A stretch of 64,000 nucleotides of DNA, from assembly GCA_025331445.1 (NCBI GenBank), contig JAIWNE010000004.1:372001-436000 (forward strand), read 5' to 3'. Numbering within the stretch: position 1 is the first letter of the stretch; each line of letters begins with the position of its first letter. The notes under the pieces are model-generated. The model did not search any database, was not told the origin of the DNA, and worked only from the letters and a program-made list of their open reading frames with translations. Positions 31,777 through 43,640 of this stretch are shown piece by piece. The position numbers and the translations under genes were made by a program. The stretch is from Blakeslea trispora. Lineage: Eukaryota; Mucoromycota; Mucoromycetes; Mucorales; Choanephoraceae.

Positions 31777-33772
31777 ATGGAACCAATGTCTTTTGATTGG
31801 CTTAACGACGATAATGACATTATCAATTCTTTGGTTCAACTTGCTTCATTACCTAATCAGCCTGCTTCATCCGACAACATTGCTCATACTACTGCTAGTA
31901 ACGATATTCTACAGTACTTGGGTCAACAAAACAACATGCAAGACTATGGTATGAGTTCAACTCCCTCAAACTCATTTGTAATGCAAGGGGGTTTTACCTC
32001 TCAACCATCTATAGCGCATAATTTACCATCCCGGCAACAAGAAATGAATACAGAGCAAGTAAATCAGGTGATTGATACTCTTGGAAAACCAGAGTCTGCT
32101 GTCACTGAGGGAGTGGCTCTGAAGTTTAATGAGGCTGAAGCAGTTGCAGTCTTCCAGCAACCTATATCGATTGTACAAGGCAAAGATAATTTTGTAACAT
32201 TTACACCTGCTTTGAGCAAATCGGGAGATAGTACTACCACTGATATCAACAGTAGCAGTCATCGTAGTACCAGAAACAAACAACCACCCAAAAAAGTGAA
32301 ATACAGAGAGCCAATTTTTGTCACAGAATCACCTCAGAGTTTCAACAAGAAAATGAAAAAATACCCCACCAACCATGTGCATCAATCAAGCAGTGCTGAA
32401 GAAAACTCAGAGGATGAAGATGAAAACATGTTGCAAAATTCATCTTTAAAACAAATGAGCTCAAAAGAACGAAGGTGAGAAAAAATAAACACAGCCATGA
32501 TCATCTATGCGTGTTACTTATGTAATTGTTCTATAGACAACTACGAAACAAAATTTCGGCCCGTAACTTTAGAGTAAGAAGAAAAGGTAGATCATCCACT
32601 GTTCTAAAGAACTTGTGTATCATATTACTTACTTGCTCTCTTCTTAAAAAGAATACATTACCAAACTGGAGGAAAAAGTAGAGCAACAAGAGAAAATCAT
32701 TCAATCGCTGAAAGAAGAGAATGCAAAACTTCGAAAAGCCAACCAAGAGGTTATGAATCAAGTTCTGGATCAATTGATTACCCCACCACCTTCAAGTGAC
32801 GAGCTTCAGTCAAGCTCACCTTCATCTAGTTCAGAAAGCCATGGCTCACCCTACGGTCCTGCTCCTATACAGCAGTTCCAGTTCAATGATCTCTACTCCT
32901 TTGACCTATTTGATCAACAGCCAGTACCACCACCATTGCCTGAAACAAGCAACGCATTCTATCTCAATCATGCGGTCATGCCTGATTGGGATATGCATCG
33001 TGTACTCAACGACAAAGCAATTTCTGAGACAACAGATGACCGCCAGAAAGAGCTTGTTCGTGATCTCTTTGCAAACTATCCCTTATTGGCACCTGCTCTG
33101 ATGTCCATTGTCGTTCGTCATACTCTCTCACTTGAATATGTAGCCAATCTGATGAGAGAGTTTACTGAGAGCATTGAAAGCGATAATGCCACTGTCTATG
33201 GTCGTTCTGAAGATGAAGAAACACTTCGCGGTCATGACGACCTTGAAGATCTCAAGGCTAGCATGAACGGAATGAACATCAATGACAACAAAGTCAAGGA
33301 AGAAGAAGAAACACAGTTGACGGAAGAAAAGAAGGATGATGATCAAGTACAACTTGAAATGATGCTCAAGAATTGCTTCATCAGCTATACTCTATTACGC
33401 GCCCGTGGCTTTTCTCATCAGCAAGCCTTTGATCGTTACAAGAAATGTGCGCAAGACCATCCAGGTTTTCTGGAAAGGATCAAAGGAGGATCAAAGAAAT
33501 CAAAGGAGAACACGGATAAGAAAAAAGGTTGCTTTTCAAAGAAAGGCAGCAAAAAATGTCCCTCTCCTACCTCTGGTATCCAAACACTTCAAGCCTATTG
33601 TCGTGTAGCCGGAACCCTACTTCGACAACCTCAACGTATGACTCATGTAAGCCAAGTGCTAAAGGAGCAAATGGAATTTGCCAACCGTAAGCATCTGTCG
33701 ATTGTTGAACATAATTTCAAAAAGGCCATCAGTCCATCCCGAACACAGAATTTCCGCATTACCAATTGTTAA
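31777..33772 (+). CDS. bZIP transcription factor
   Basis: A nuclear DNA-binding protein of about 610 residues. There are three exons: 31777-32474, 32537-32586 and 32652-33772. The bZIP is assembled across both introns: SSKERRQLRNKISARNFRVR plus RK, then a zipper with LEEKVEQQEKIIQSLKEENA and KLRKANQEV. The RNKISARNFR core fits fungal bZIPs with an N-x2-S-A-R-x-F-R signature. The N-terminal third is acidic and Ser/Asn/Gln-rich (probable activation region); downstream come a PPPSS-rich linker, an acidic KEEEETQLTEE stretch and a conserved-looking helical C-terminal region. A CT microsatellite sits in the leader. I cannot name the orthologue. Confidence 0.85.
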
Positions 33773-33961
33773 AATGTTATCCTCTCTCCTCCCCCTCCCC
33801 CCCTGTAAATAGTCTACATTTGTCATTAATCTCATTTGCATCTCGTTGTCATGTTTAACTCATTTATGCTCATTTCCTATTTATCTCTTCTTTTTTTTTT
33901 ATTTACTTGTTTTCTCTCTTTCTTTTGAAACAACATGGTAATAAAGAAAAACAATTGTCAT

Positions 33962-34816
33962 TTACAATTCAACAACTTGATCTACTCCTGGATAAGATGG
34001 TACTTCAAAGTCAAACTTTGATGCCAAAGATGGAGGCACAAAACGACCACCCAAAAAGTGTTTCTTACCCTTAAAGTGTTCAATGCAAGGCTTGGGTGCA
34101 GTCAATGAGATCATGACTTCAGGTTGAAATTTGACAACTTCAGTGGGTCCTTTTTCCACATCCCAACCAGAGGGTATATCAACAGACACAATAGGCTTGG
34201 TTGTCTTTTCTAAGATCTGAATGATCTCTTTGAAAGGATCACGTACATCTCCTTTAAAACTAAAGCCAAATAGAGCATCCAAGATGATATCCGATTTATT
34301 AATCATATCGTCCGAGACTTCTTTGTGGACAGGCATATCTAGGTTTTTGCATTGAAGCAGTAGACGCTATTTTCGTTGTTTCTTTAGAACCTTTAATTTT
34401 CTTGTTCTTTTTCGTTTCTTACTTGATAGAGATCTTTTTCAGGCTGCTTTGGATAGTACAAGCTAGGTTTGAATCCAAAATGGAATAGATGTCTTGCTGC
34501 TACTAAACCATCACCGCCATTATTTCCTGGACCAACACAAACAAGTACGCGTGAGGCTTTTTGGTTATCAAACGATTTCTGTACTGCCTGCGCTACACTT
34601 AAGCCGGCTGTTATGTTTGAGGCGTTAGTCAATTGTTCATACAACTGTAAAATGAATGTGGTCTTTACCCAATTCCATCAATTGGTCTATTGAAAAACCT
34701 CCAGCATTTGACATGAGCTCAGTATCAATGGCTTGAGCTACTTTTTGAGACACACACTAAGATTGGCATAAGAATATGAGGATAAGACAAATAACATTAT
34801 TTACCTTGTAGGCCAT
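33962..34816 (-). CDS. NAXE: NAD(P)H-hydrate epimerase (NAXE / YjeF_N domain)
   Basis: It epimerises R-NAD(P)HX to S-NAD(P)HX so that the partner dehydratase can repair damaged NAD(P)H. I splice four exons. The start is [20 protein letters not shown], giving the YjeF_N N-terminal helix, then [20 protein letters not shown]. The nucleotide-binding loop is [19 protein letters not shown]. The phase-0 junction [17 protein letters not shown], then [20 protein letters not shown] and [14 protein letters not shown], are the expected catalytic and cation-binding blocks. The stop is at 33962-33964. There is no long presequence, so the form is probably cytosolic. The 3' end faces the bZIP gene (convergent, 189 bases). 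The HAD phosphatase gene lies only 77 bases upstream on the same strand. Confidence 0.92.
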
Positions 34817-34893
34817 AATCGAAAATGACAAAAAAAATTATATAGAGAAAGAAAAAAGGAAGAAAATGATTTCATGCAATCATTTTATAAACT

Positions 34894-35700
34894 TTATTTT
34901 TCTAATGAGGAAATACTTGTTGCCTGTACTTCAAAAGTGCCATCCGGGAGATTGATAAAATCAACATCTGTTAATAGCTCGACAATACAATCAGCACCTG
35001 CTTCTTTGAGTTGGCTGGCAGTATGTGTAGTCTTGCATGCAATCACTTGTGCTCCTGCCTCCTTTGCTGACCGAATACCAGCAGGTGCATCTTCGAATAC
35101 GATGACATCCTGTGGTTTCAAGTTGAGCTTCTCAATAGCTTTGAGATATGGTTCAGGATGAGGCTTCCCCTGAGATACCTTTATGTAGTCTTAATAAGTA
35201 TTCATTTGGGGGTTTCAAACCATTTCTTTTTCTTACCATATCACCACAAATCAAAACTTCAGGTATAGAAATGTCACATTGCTCTAAACGCTTTCGTGCC
35301 ATATATTCAGTACCAGCAGTACATACACCCCAGTGCCCGAGTGGAATCTTGTCAATTAAAGTAGCCACACCAGGCAATACGCTCACACCCTCCGAGTCCT
35401 CAGCTAGTCTCTTTTCAAAATCTCTTGCGTGATCTTCAGTAGCTTTATGGGGCGTCCAACGTGTCATAGTTTCAATCGTACGAACGCCATGTGAAGTAGC
35501 TAAAATCTAGCCTCATAATATGAGTTTTTTTTCTATGTTATGGTATATAAATTTAGTGCTACCTTGTCTGCATCAAGGCCATTTTCTATGGCAAATTGTT
35601 TCCAAAATCGATTGACAATAGGTGTCGTATCAATTAGGGTACCATCCAGATCAAAGACGAATCCTTTTGCACGAAAGTGGTTTTGTCTTAAAGAAGTCAT
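34894..35700 (-). CDS. HAD-family sugar/glycerol-phosphate phosphatase (Gpp1/Dog2-like)
   Basis: A 230-residue cytosolic haloacid-dehalogenase phosphatase. There are three exons: 35700-35563, 35506-35237 and 35178-34894. Motif I is FVFDLDGTLIDT (nucleophile Asp plus acid/base Asp), motif II lies in WGVCTAGTEYMARKRL, motif III is the Lys of VSQGKPHPEPYL, and motif IV is VFEDAPAGIRSAKEAG. The order, length and cap-domain position match yeast glycerol-3-phosphatases (Gpp1/Hor2) and 2-deoxyglucose-6-phosphate phosphatases (Dog1/2). The two activities cannot be told apart here. In osmotic stress Gpp1 makes glycerol; Dog-type enzymes clear sugar phosphates. The last base is 77 bases from the NAXE start. 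Confidence 0.88.
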
Positions 35701-36345
35701 GGTTTGTGAAGAATAAATATAGATTAAAAGAGAAAAAAGATTGCTCTATAATATGTTAAATTTAATGTAGGCGTGTTTTTATAGTTGTTATTGTATCATA
35801 TTGATGTATTTCATGGGTTTAGCTCCACTGTCGCTGTTTTCTTTTGGCATACACAAGACATGACCTATGTCTTCTCTCTCTCTCTCTTTTCTCTCTTGTT
35901 ATTCAACTCTATGAGCGCTATGAAATAGCAGTGGTTTTATATACATATGTTTTGCATTAAACACAATAGAATGATCAACAAAGCATAGTAAATGATGAAC
36001 TGTAATTTGAGGTCCGCAGAAGCAAGAGAGTATTTGTTCTCTCCTTTTTTTTTGACAAAAGTCAACAATAACCAGCTCCAATACCAATCTTGTCCTTACA
36101 GCACCCTATCTCTTATATATCTGCTCTTTCATAATCCTTCCGGGAATCTTTTGAATAAGAGCATAAGGTTGCCTGTCATCAGAAGCATTGAAGTAAAACT
36201 GGCTCTGTGTAACCTAGTATCTTTTTTTTTTCTAATAGCATTTCAGGTTCTATGGAGGGGCCAAGCCACTAGTAACTTCCCTGAAATCCAAGGGTGGTAA
36301 TTTTACTCTCTCTTTTTTCTTCCTATTTTGTTATTTTATTATATC
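35701..36345. other. divergent promoter region between HAD phosphatase and uL30m
   Basis: 645 bases between two genes transcribed away from each other. It includes a CTCT repeat (35874-35888) and T/A tracts; no gene seen. Confidence 0.5.
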
Positions 36346-36642
36346 ATGTTATCTCGCCGCTTATTCTCTACCAGCACAAAGACAGCTGCAGACTATTATA
36401 AAATCACATTAAAGAGATCCACCATTGGTCTTCCTAAAGATGTTCGTGCTGCTTCAAAGACCTTGGGTCTCTTCCGCCTTCACCAAACATCATACAAACC
36501 TGTCAGCGCCAGTGCCGCTGGTCTGATCCTCAAGATGAAGGAACTTGTTCAAGTTCAAGTTGTCGACCATATTCCCACCAAAGAAGAGATTAACGCATCG
36601 AAACCTGCTAAAGGTTATTCTGTTGTCGGTAGCAAGATCTAA
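36346..36642 (+). CDS. MRPL33: mitochondrial ribosomal protein uL30m (yeast Mrpl33)
   Basis: A single-exon gene for 98 residues. The first residues MLSRRLFSTSTKTAADYY give a basic mitochondrial presequence with an RLFSTS-type cleavage context. The uL30 core follows: YKITLKRSTIGLPKDVRAAS, KTLGLFRLHQTSYKP and an AAGLILKMKELVQVQVVDHI end. The frame is open six codons further upstream, but the ATG at 36346 directly before the presequence is the natural start. The large-subunit role in mitochondrial translation is by family. Confidence 0.9.
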   Translation: MLSRRLFSTSTKTAADYYKITLKRSTIGLPKDVRAASKTLGLFRLHQTSYKPVSASAAGLILKMKELVQVQVVDHIPTKEEINASKPAKGYSVVGSKI

Positions 36643-37058
36643 ACAACTCTTGTTTTTCTCTCTTTTTTCGCTTTAAACGACATTTTTGTACATCCATTTA
36701 ATTATTTCTTTTATCACCTTGTCATATCTCTGCAGAGTCACCGTTTTCCCAATCTGCATTCCTTTCTATTCTTCCTTATTGTTGTATTTACATAAACGCT
36801 TTCTTTTTTTTCTAGAGACCTATTGTGTTTTATGCATGGAACACATTGAAGACAAATGGAACAATGGAACACTAAAGCAGCCTCAGTTTGTTTGAGTTGA
36901 CTAGAGAGTATGTTCATCTAGACAATCACTCGAGAAAGGCAGTTTCATGTTTGGGCCTTTTTTTTATAATGCAATAGTCACATTCTACAGCAGATTTAAT
37001 TATTTCGCGTTCCTTTTTTTTCGCGCATTCCCCCCTCTCTTTCTCCTTCTTTCTCCTT
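36643..37058. other. spacer between uL30m and the GCP gene
   Basis: 416 bases, AT-rich; one K/F-rich frame (36686-36895) is not convincing. Pyrimidine-rich TTTCTCC repeats lie just before the ATG at 37059. Confidence 0.5.
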
Positions 37059-40000
37059 ATGTCTGTATTCAGTAGTGATGATCAGCTTATCCGCAAACTT
37101 GTGCAAAAAATAACCGGGATTCAAGTAGATTGATGAGTTCTTCTGAAAGCACCTTGGAGTTTCTTAACTTTTAACTTGCTTTGTATTTTGTTTTAAGAGT
37201 AACGACCCACAATGGAACAGGCTTGTGAATAGGACGAAAAATGCGTTACAATACCATAAATGTACTTCCACAAGTGACAATGAAGTAAACGAAGCATACA
37301 AAGGGTAAACACCAGTGAGAGAGAGAAAACAAGGCAGAGTAGATGGTCTTACTTAAAAAAAAAAAAAGATTAGTGGAAAAATTTAGTATAAAAGGCCATA
37401 GTGAGCTTGCTCAAGCAATTAAGCAATGTAAAGTTGAACTATTGAGTCCAGCAAGGCCAATTGGATTAAATGAGCAGACACATGTAAACAATCCATTTAA
37501 GAAGATAAAAATGAGCTGTCTGTTTAGAGTAATATGACTTTGTTAGCAATCAATTTTGAAGTATGATATGCTGCGCTTATTGGCATCGTTGTCATCTTCA
37601 TTGAATCAAAGCTATGAGTACATGCCAAAACTAAACAATATACTTCAAAGCAAAGCATTGACTTGGGAAGATGTTATCAAAGACGATCCGTTAGAGGGAG
37701 ATCACTGGAAGCAATGGTCAGATGGTACCTCAAGCGAAAACAGCTATACATCAGACCAAATGAACGAATACGAACTAAATGAAGACAGTAACAATGATCT
37801 AAGGTCAAATCCAAACACTATGAATCTACAAGGTTATTATCGACATCATCCTATAGCTGTAGATACTCGTTCTGATCAAGATGGACTGACCCAGTTTATG
37901 ACACAACAATACTGGATGGATGAGACAAGCCTGTCTGAAGAGGAAATGGCAGACGACACACTCTTACAGAATCCATGTCAAATGAGTCGTGCTTTGGGAA
38001 AGCTCTTGCCTGACGAAACACAACAAAACCAAGTAAAAGCAATAACAGAAGCCAACATGGTGAGAGAAGTGTTATCTTTATTAAGAGGATTTAGTGGCAT
38101 TGTGTTCACACAAGATAGCAATGACCAATTTCTGGTAAATCAATCAACGTTTTACGGCAGAAGGGATATAGCTCATCATTTATACGTATTCATTTTCAAA
38201 CAAACTAGTTGAACAAAAACTATTGTATGCGACATCTCAGCCAAGCTGCTCTTCACTCCATTCTAGAAGAATTCTGTGCATTCAGCAATATGTTAGTCAT
38301 ACTAAGGCGTATCGTTCATAGACCTACTACATGTCAAACACTCCAAGCTTTCTCATTTACTGTCTGTAGTGCTTTATCAGACTTTGATGGTCACTTAGCC
38401 ATATGGGAAATCAATTCGAGCTTTATCACACAAGATCCCTCCCTCACCATCTCTTTACTTCAGTTACGCCATCAACTCAACTATAGGATGGAGTGTCTAA
38501 GTGCAATGCATGATATTGCTATCAACATACCATTGGAAGAGACATGTAGATCCATTGCAACCTACTTGATTTCTACTATTTATGAACAGGCACTCATGGC
38601 GCAGATATCGGGACAACAGTCTGTCTATGACGCATTGGTGTTTGTTTTGCATAAAACGCTTATACCTTATGGGCGTATCATAGATGATTGGGTCCTTAAG
38701 GGCTCATTGATGGCCGACCAATCCCAAGAGTTTTATGTGATTCGAAATGAAGATGTGTCTATGAACGACTCCAACTTTTGGCTGGATGGTTTTCATCTGA
38801 AAACTGAACAAGAAATCTATGCCAAGCGGTATTCTTGTCCCTTGTTTGATTTACAGACAATGGGGCGCATCTTCTTTGCTGGCAAGGCAATGAATCTGTT
38901 GTTCAAGATGGGAAAAGCTCAGGTACAGATCTTGATAGAGTAACAGCAGAAAAAATAGAAACACTAAGTTATATTGTTTGCTCCATAGGCCATCAATCAA
39001 GCGACACCAACTTTTGAAAGTATCATGAAACAGTTTATACCAACACGCTCGTTCTTTGCTCCATCTACTTCCTTCAAGTTACCAACCAAATCAAAATGCA
39101 CAGCTCAACCTATGTCAAGTGGCTTTATGCCCTTGGTTGCATTAAAACAAAGCAAAGCAAAGCAAATACCTGAACCTTCTCAGGATGATCTTTGTAACAG
39201 CTTGGATAGGTTATTCGACCAATGCTTCTATTCCTGCTTAGAGGCCTATATCAATGAGCCCTATAGTAGAGCCGCACAGACGCTGAATCAGGTTCTTCAT
39301 TTGGACTGCCAACTGTTAAACCAACTCACTTCTCTTTCATCCATCTATTTAATGTTTGAAAATGATTTGATGCATGCCTTTTGTGAAGCTCTCTTCTTTC
39401 AGATGGATCATGGAACCAAATGGTTTGATCAACGTATATTGAATCGAACATTTGCAGACGCCTGCAAAACTGGAGGCTATGATGAAACTGTCTATCTTGG
39501 TATCAAAACAGACGACTCATCAAAAGAAGGCGTTTCTCATGCAGCTTATCTTGAATGGATCGAATTCAAAGTAGAGGTAAAGCTTAATCATAATGGGTTG
39601 TCTAAAAAGGCTTTCTAAAAAAAATTATAACAAGGTACCATGGCCTCTGAACAATTTTATTCGAAAAGAACTCTTACCAAGCTATTCGAAAATATTGAGC
39701 TTTCTCTTACGTCTAAAGCGAGCAAAATATGTGATGGAAAAGAAGACCCTGTTTCAGGCAAGAAGACAGAGAGTGGAAAAGAGCGATACTCGTGCTATGA
39801 GATTTTATCAGTTGCGTATGAGAGTTTTGTGGTTTATCAATGCTTTCTGGCGATATATCATGACAACTGTAAATGATTGTATATCAGACTTTTTTTTTCA
39901 CTTGTTTTAACCAGTCTGTCTTTCATAGATTCTTCATGCCGAATCCATCAATTTTTACAACAAGCTATCCACTTCAAAAGATGCAGATGAGATCACAGCA

Positions 40001-40438
40001 CTTCATCAATCCTTCATTACCTGTATAATAGACCGATGCTTGCTAAACGAAAAGGCAATTGCTTAAAGTCATTCTTTGATATTACTTTTATCTAAAAAAA
40101 AAGTATTTCCTTTTTTTTTTCATAGGCTATTGCTATTAGAAAATCGGTGAAAAGCATCTTTGATTTGGCGGAAAAGATGAAGCAATTGTTCAAGACATAT
40201 CTGCATTCAAATTCAACTGATATGCAGAACACTGAGATGTTTGATGAAACCCTAAGTGTGATAGAAAAAGAGTTTCATCGAACAAATGAATTCATTTCTA
40301 TCAGTTTGATGATCTTGGGCAAAAAAGGAGGTTTCCCATGGTGTAAGTAAACAAAATATACATGTAAAATAAATGACTGACACTATCCAATCAATTCTAG
40401 TTGAATCATTAGCAACTTCACTTAATGCACAAAACTAA
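37059..40438 (+). CDS. gamma-tubulin complex component, GCP5-like (Spc97/Spc98 family)
   Basis: It belongs to the Spc97/Spc98 (GCP) family that builds the gamma-tubulin ring for microtubule nucleation. I splice about ten exons from MSVFSSDDQLIRKL (37059), through GLVEKFSIKGHSELAQAIKQ, HQSILKYDMLRLLASLSSSL, VREVLSLLRGFSG, NKNYCMRHLSQAALHSILEE and LIPYGRIIDDWVLKGSLMAD (the Y-G...W...G.L.D block typical of GRIP motif 1). The second half gives VPWPLNNFIRKELLPSYSKI, LKRAKYVME, LRMRVLWFINAF, and the C-terminal end WFESLATSLNAQN. The N-terminal layout fits GCP5 (Mod21) rather than GCP2/3. Introns at about 38134-38214, 38924-38988, 39577-39634, 39870-39929, 40065-40124 and 40344-40400 all restore family sequence. 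One apparent stop before 38214 is removed by the intron starting after QFL. Confidence 0.82.
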
Positions 40439-40620
40439 CATGAATAAACTTTTTTAAATATTTCATTTATTTATGGTGCCAGTAGAACTCAGCAGACCAG
40501 GGGGGGGGACCATAATCGAAGGATACAATAGTGTTCCCTTATATAAAGTCCTTTTAAATTTTCCCCCTTCTTCTTCCTTAATCAACTTTAACATCATCCT
40601 CGGAAATCTTTGATGATAAA

Positions 40621-40845
40621 TTGCTAGCCTCAAAAAAAGCAGGCGGACTAAGGAAGAAGAGGGGGAAAGGGCGGCCGAGAACGCCGGCGGATGACAGAAA
40701 GAGAGAAATAGAAAAAGAAGGGAAATCGACGCTACTCTTTTTCTCTTGTTTGAGGGATGTTTTCTCCTCACTTTTTCAGATCCATCCTTTGGATTTACAA
40801 CAGATGACCCAGTTTCTTGGTTTACCAAGGGTGGTTATAGCTTAG
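40621..40845 (+). pseudogene. fragment with an AT-hook-like basic segment
   Basis: A 74-codon frame beginning LASKKAGGLRKKRGKGRPRT (KRGKGRPRT resembles an AT-hook), followed by PADDRKREIEKEGKS and LRDVFSSLFQIHPLDLQQMT. The DNA around 40665-40690 is unusually G+C-rich (GGGCGGCCGAGAACGCCGGC). No ATG opens the frame; a TTATATAAAG TATA-like sequence lies about 80 bases upstream. I recognise no family; it may be a truncated gene or element fragment. Confidence 0.3.
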
Positions 40846-41272
40846 CCAAATGACATGTTGTTGCTTCCGGATATGACCAGATGCGCCTTTGGTTGTCATT
40901 TGAAGTTTTCCATTTCCAGGTGGCGTATTACAGAGAGCGGTACAGAATCAACTTGTTGATAGTTCAGTTAGGACAATAAACCAATGTATAAAAGTAGATG
41001 TATGAAATTTAAAGTGTATTGTTGTTAAGTTTGCTTGATGCTATTTGATAGAGAAGAAAGAAACAAAAAAAAAATTATATAATTTCTCCTCCTCTTATAG
41101 GAAGGGGGGTAGCGTCCCTAGTGCAATGGATCTTTTGCGGGTCCATCAAGTTTTTGGTTTGTACTACCAATATCCGAAAACTTTATTTCAAATGCTGGTT
41201 TGCCATGGCATAACGGAGCATAAAGCTTTCTAAACTGGCCGCTTTTCGTTCTTTCTTTCTTTTTTTGGAGCT

Positions 41273-42290
41273 TTAGAAAGATTTCAGAGACAATAGTTCC
41301 ATACAACGTGCCATCGTGTTACACATGTAGGTTCCTGCTGCAAATCCAAACAATTCTTTGATCAACACTGAGTTGGAATCGATCTGTTGTTCTATTTGAA
41401 ACAGAGACTTGTCAGCGTCACAAGGCAATCTGCTTGGTTCTTTTTTCGTTATTGATTCAATAGCGTTGAAAGAAACAAAAAAAAAAGTACTATATCATTC
41501 AATTTGTTTGATAAGAGTTGGCTTAACTAATTAGGCAAGCAAACAAATATACTAACTGCTAGAAAATTCCATATGCACACAAGAAAAGCCTCCGCTTAAA
41601 CTTGAATGATATTGTAGACTTTGTTTTTCTTTACTGTCTATTCCTCACAAAGAAAAGGAGCATGGCTGTATAAGAAAGAAAAATGTATTCGATAGACTTG
41701 ATATATCATAAGTGAGGTTACAATTTATCAATAAAGTATCGCATCAACAAGCTACAATTATTTGAGTCATTCGTTCTATGTTTTATGAAGGCTATCTCAA
41801 ACACCCCCAAAATGACTTGTTTTGTATCACTGCCAGTTACTAAACTGAAAAACAACAATCATAGCTATTTCATGCTACGAATGAGTCAAATATCGCAAGT
41901 TGTGTTTACTAACGAGTAGAGAAAGAAGAAGCCACATGTCGGGCTCTGTTATTGTTTCCAATCTGACGGTCCTTCAAGTTCAGTTGATATCTAATTAAAG
42001 GTACTCTTATCAAGGCGGAAGTTCTCAAATGAAGTCCTGCATGGATAATGAAAACTAAAATAGGTACCTTATCATCTTGGATGGAAATGTTTGTTGATTT
42101 CCAGATTGGGTGTTGCCACATTCTTCATACATACAAAGCAAACGGTTTGAATGCGTGAAAAGAAGTTTGTGAATCTTCCTCAACAGGCTATCAGTCAGCA
42201 AAGTGTTGTATGGTCTAGACAGCCAAGAATCACAATTGTATATCAGCAACATATCTACCCAGCTCGGATTTAATCCCTTCTCGTTTTCCG
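41273..42290 (-). pseudogene. remains of an unidentified gene
   Basis: Coding-like stretches occur in order on the minus strand. Around 42290-42060 the frame reads GLNPSWVDMLLIYNCDSWLS and on to LLRKIHKLLFTHSNRLLCMY and EECGNTQSG. After a possible intron, about 42030-41990 gives TSFENFRLDKS, followed by a stop. About 41465-41273 gives NAIESITKKEPSRLPCDADK, LFQIEQQIDSNSVLIKELFG and a CMELLSLKSF end. Stops and a missing acceptor near 42290 break the model. The composition is protein-like but I recognise no family. The region further upstream (to about 42600, with LHNNGSTNNNYSLLHWNIIK) may belong to the same gene. Confidence 0.35.
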
Positions 42291-43059
42291 CTTAAACTAA
42301 AATAGCAAATGCTCTTTTTTTTTCTTGGAAAAAAAAGCGGAACACAATCATTGGAAGAAAAGTGTAACATGAAAAAGAATAATACTTGTGGGCCCGAACT
42401 TGATGGATGAAAGATGCACTGTTGCACTGCTTTATTATATTCCAATGAAGCAATGAATAGTTATTATTGGTACTACCATTATTGTGCAACTGTCTGTTTT
42501 GAGGTTGATTTACACCCGAAATTATAATCCTTCTTTCAGCCGCCTTTCGGGTATCTTGAGCTGTGGGATTATATATTAAGCAGATACCTGAATTGAATGA
42601 AGCACCTTTTAGTATAAGAAACGTAAAGACGCAAATATTCTTATCTCTTTTGCTAATCAAACATGTTTTTTTTTGGTCTTTGTATCTGCTTGTCCTGCAT
42701 TGAAAAAAAAAGAAGCCGGCTTTCATCTGTTTCGTCTGCGAAAATATGCTAATAACGACAGCAATCATACAATCTACATTTCTTTTTCAAAAAAGCCTAC
42801 TCTTCCCATATCATTGATCAAACTAATTACTATTGCGAAAATGTTACAAGCAGTCATTAGCAATAACTCATGCTTTCAATTTGAATGGTTGAATGTTTGC
42901 AGTAGAAAATAAAAAAGTTTGATGCACAAGCAAAAAGAAATTTGGCGCATTGACATACACGCCAAATACCCACACTTTATTACATAAGCCTATAAAAAGC
43001 CTTAAAGAATTTTGTTACAAGCGTCTGCAATTCTAGATGTCAATGTCTCTTCCTGTAGC

Positions 43060-43640
43060 AGCTGTTCTCTCTCTTAAGCTTATTTTTGCAGATAGACCAA
43101 AATTACTCAACAGGATTAAGCTCAGGTGAACAAGGTAGAAAACATACACCTAAAACGTTAATCATAAAGTTGAAGTAAGCAATTACCACTAGTTTCTTTT
43201 TGCACCCAAAGCCCCTTTCATTTTTTCTCTTGTTTTTTCTTTCTTTCTTGATGGAGGCGCCTAAGATTGTAGTAACCTTAACTCTTGTCTCGAGTACTTT
43301 CATGATGGCTCGCTCTCCTTTTCTGACCCAAGAGAAGTTTGCCCTTCACATCGGCTTTCAACTATCTCTCTCTATCCATGAATAGCACTCTCCAATTTTC
43401 TCGGGGCTATTGCACTCAGCTGGTTCAGGACGTGCACTTGTCCTTAAATCCACTTTTTATGATTTCAATCCTGCCAAACTTTTCTGTTAGCATAGTATTC
43501 AACATGACTGAGTTAGTATTGTTGCTGGTCCACAAAGGAAAGGCTCAAACTGTTGTAGCTATCATAATTCATTAAACACTTCCATAGGATATATACCGTT
43601 CCCAGCATCCATTTCAAATTCCATGACTTTGTTACCAAAG
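43060..43640 (-). pseudogene. Tc1/mariner-type transposase relic
   Basis: Read leftwards it gives a broken series of DDE-transposase motifs: ANFSWVRKGERAIMKVLETR (the FxWxxKG block), RVKVTTILGASIKK, then after a deletion YFNFMINVLGVCFLPCSPEL with NPVE, the [LP]P.SPxLNPxE block near the third catalytic residue. The middle, with the second catalytic Asp, is missing, and several stops interrupt the upstream part. No terminal repeats were found. An old copy, not able to move. Confidence 0.6.

Noticed and set aside
40463..40828. 121-codon minus-strand ORF
   Set aside because: Composition follows local polypurine tracts (SLLFLFLSF, PSSSLVRLLFL) with no domain, and it lies opposite a more protein-like plus frame.
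42292..42912. ORFs on both strands at 42.3-42.9 kb
   Set aside because: Only part of one minus frame looks protein-like, and it cannot be joined to a complete gene; mentioned under the 41.3-42.3 kb relic instead.
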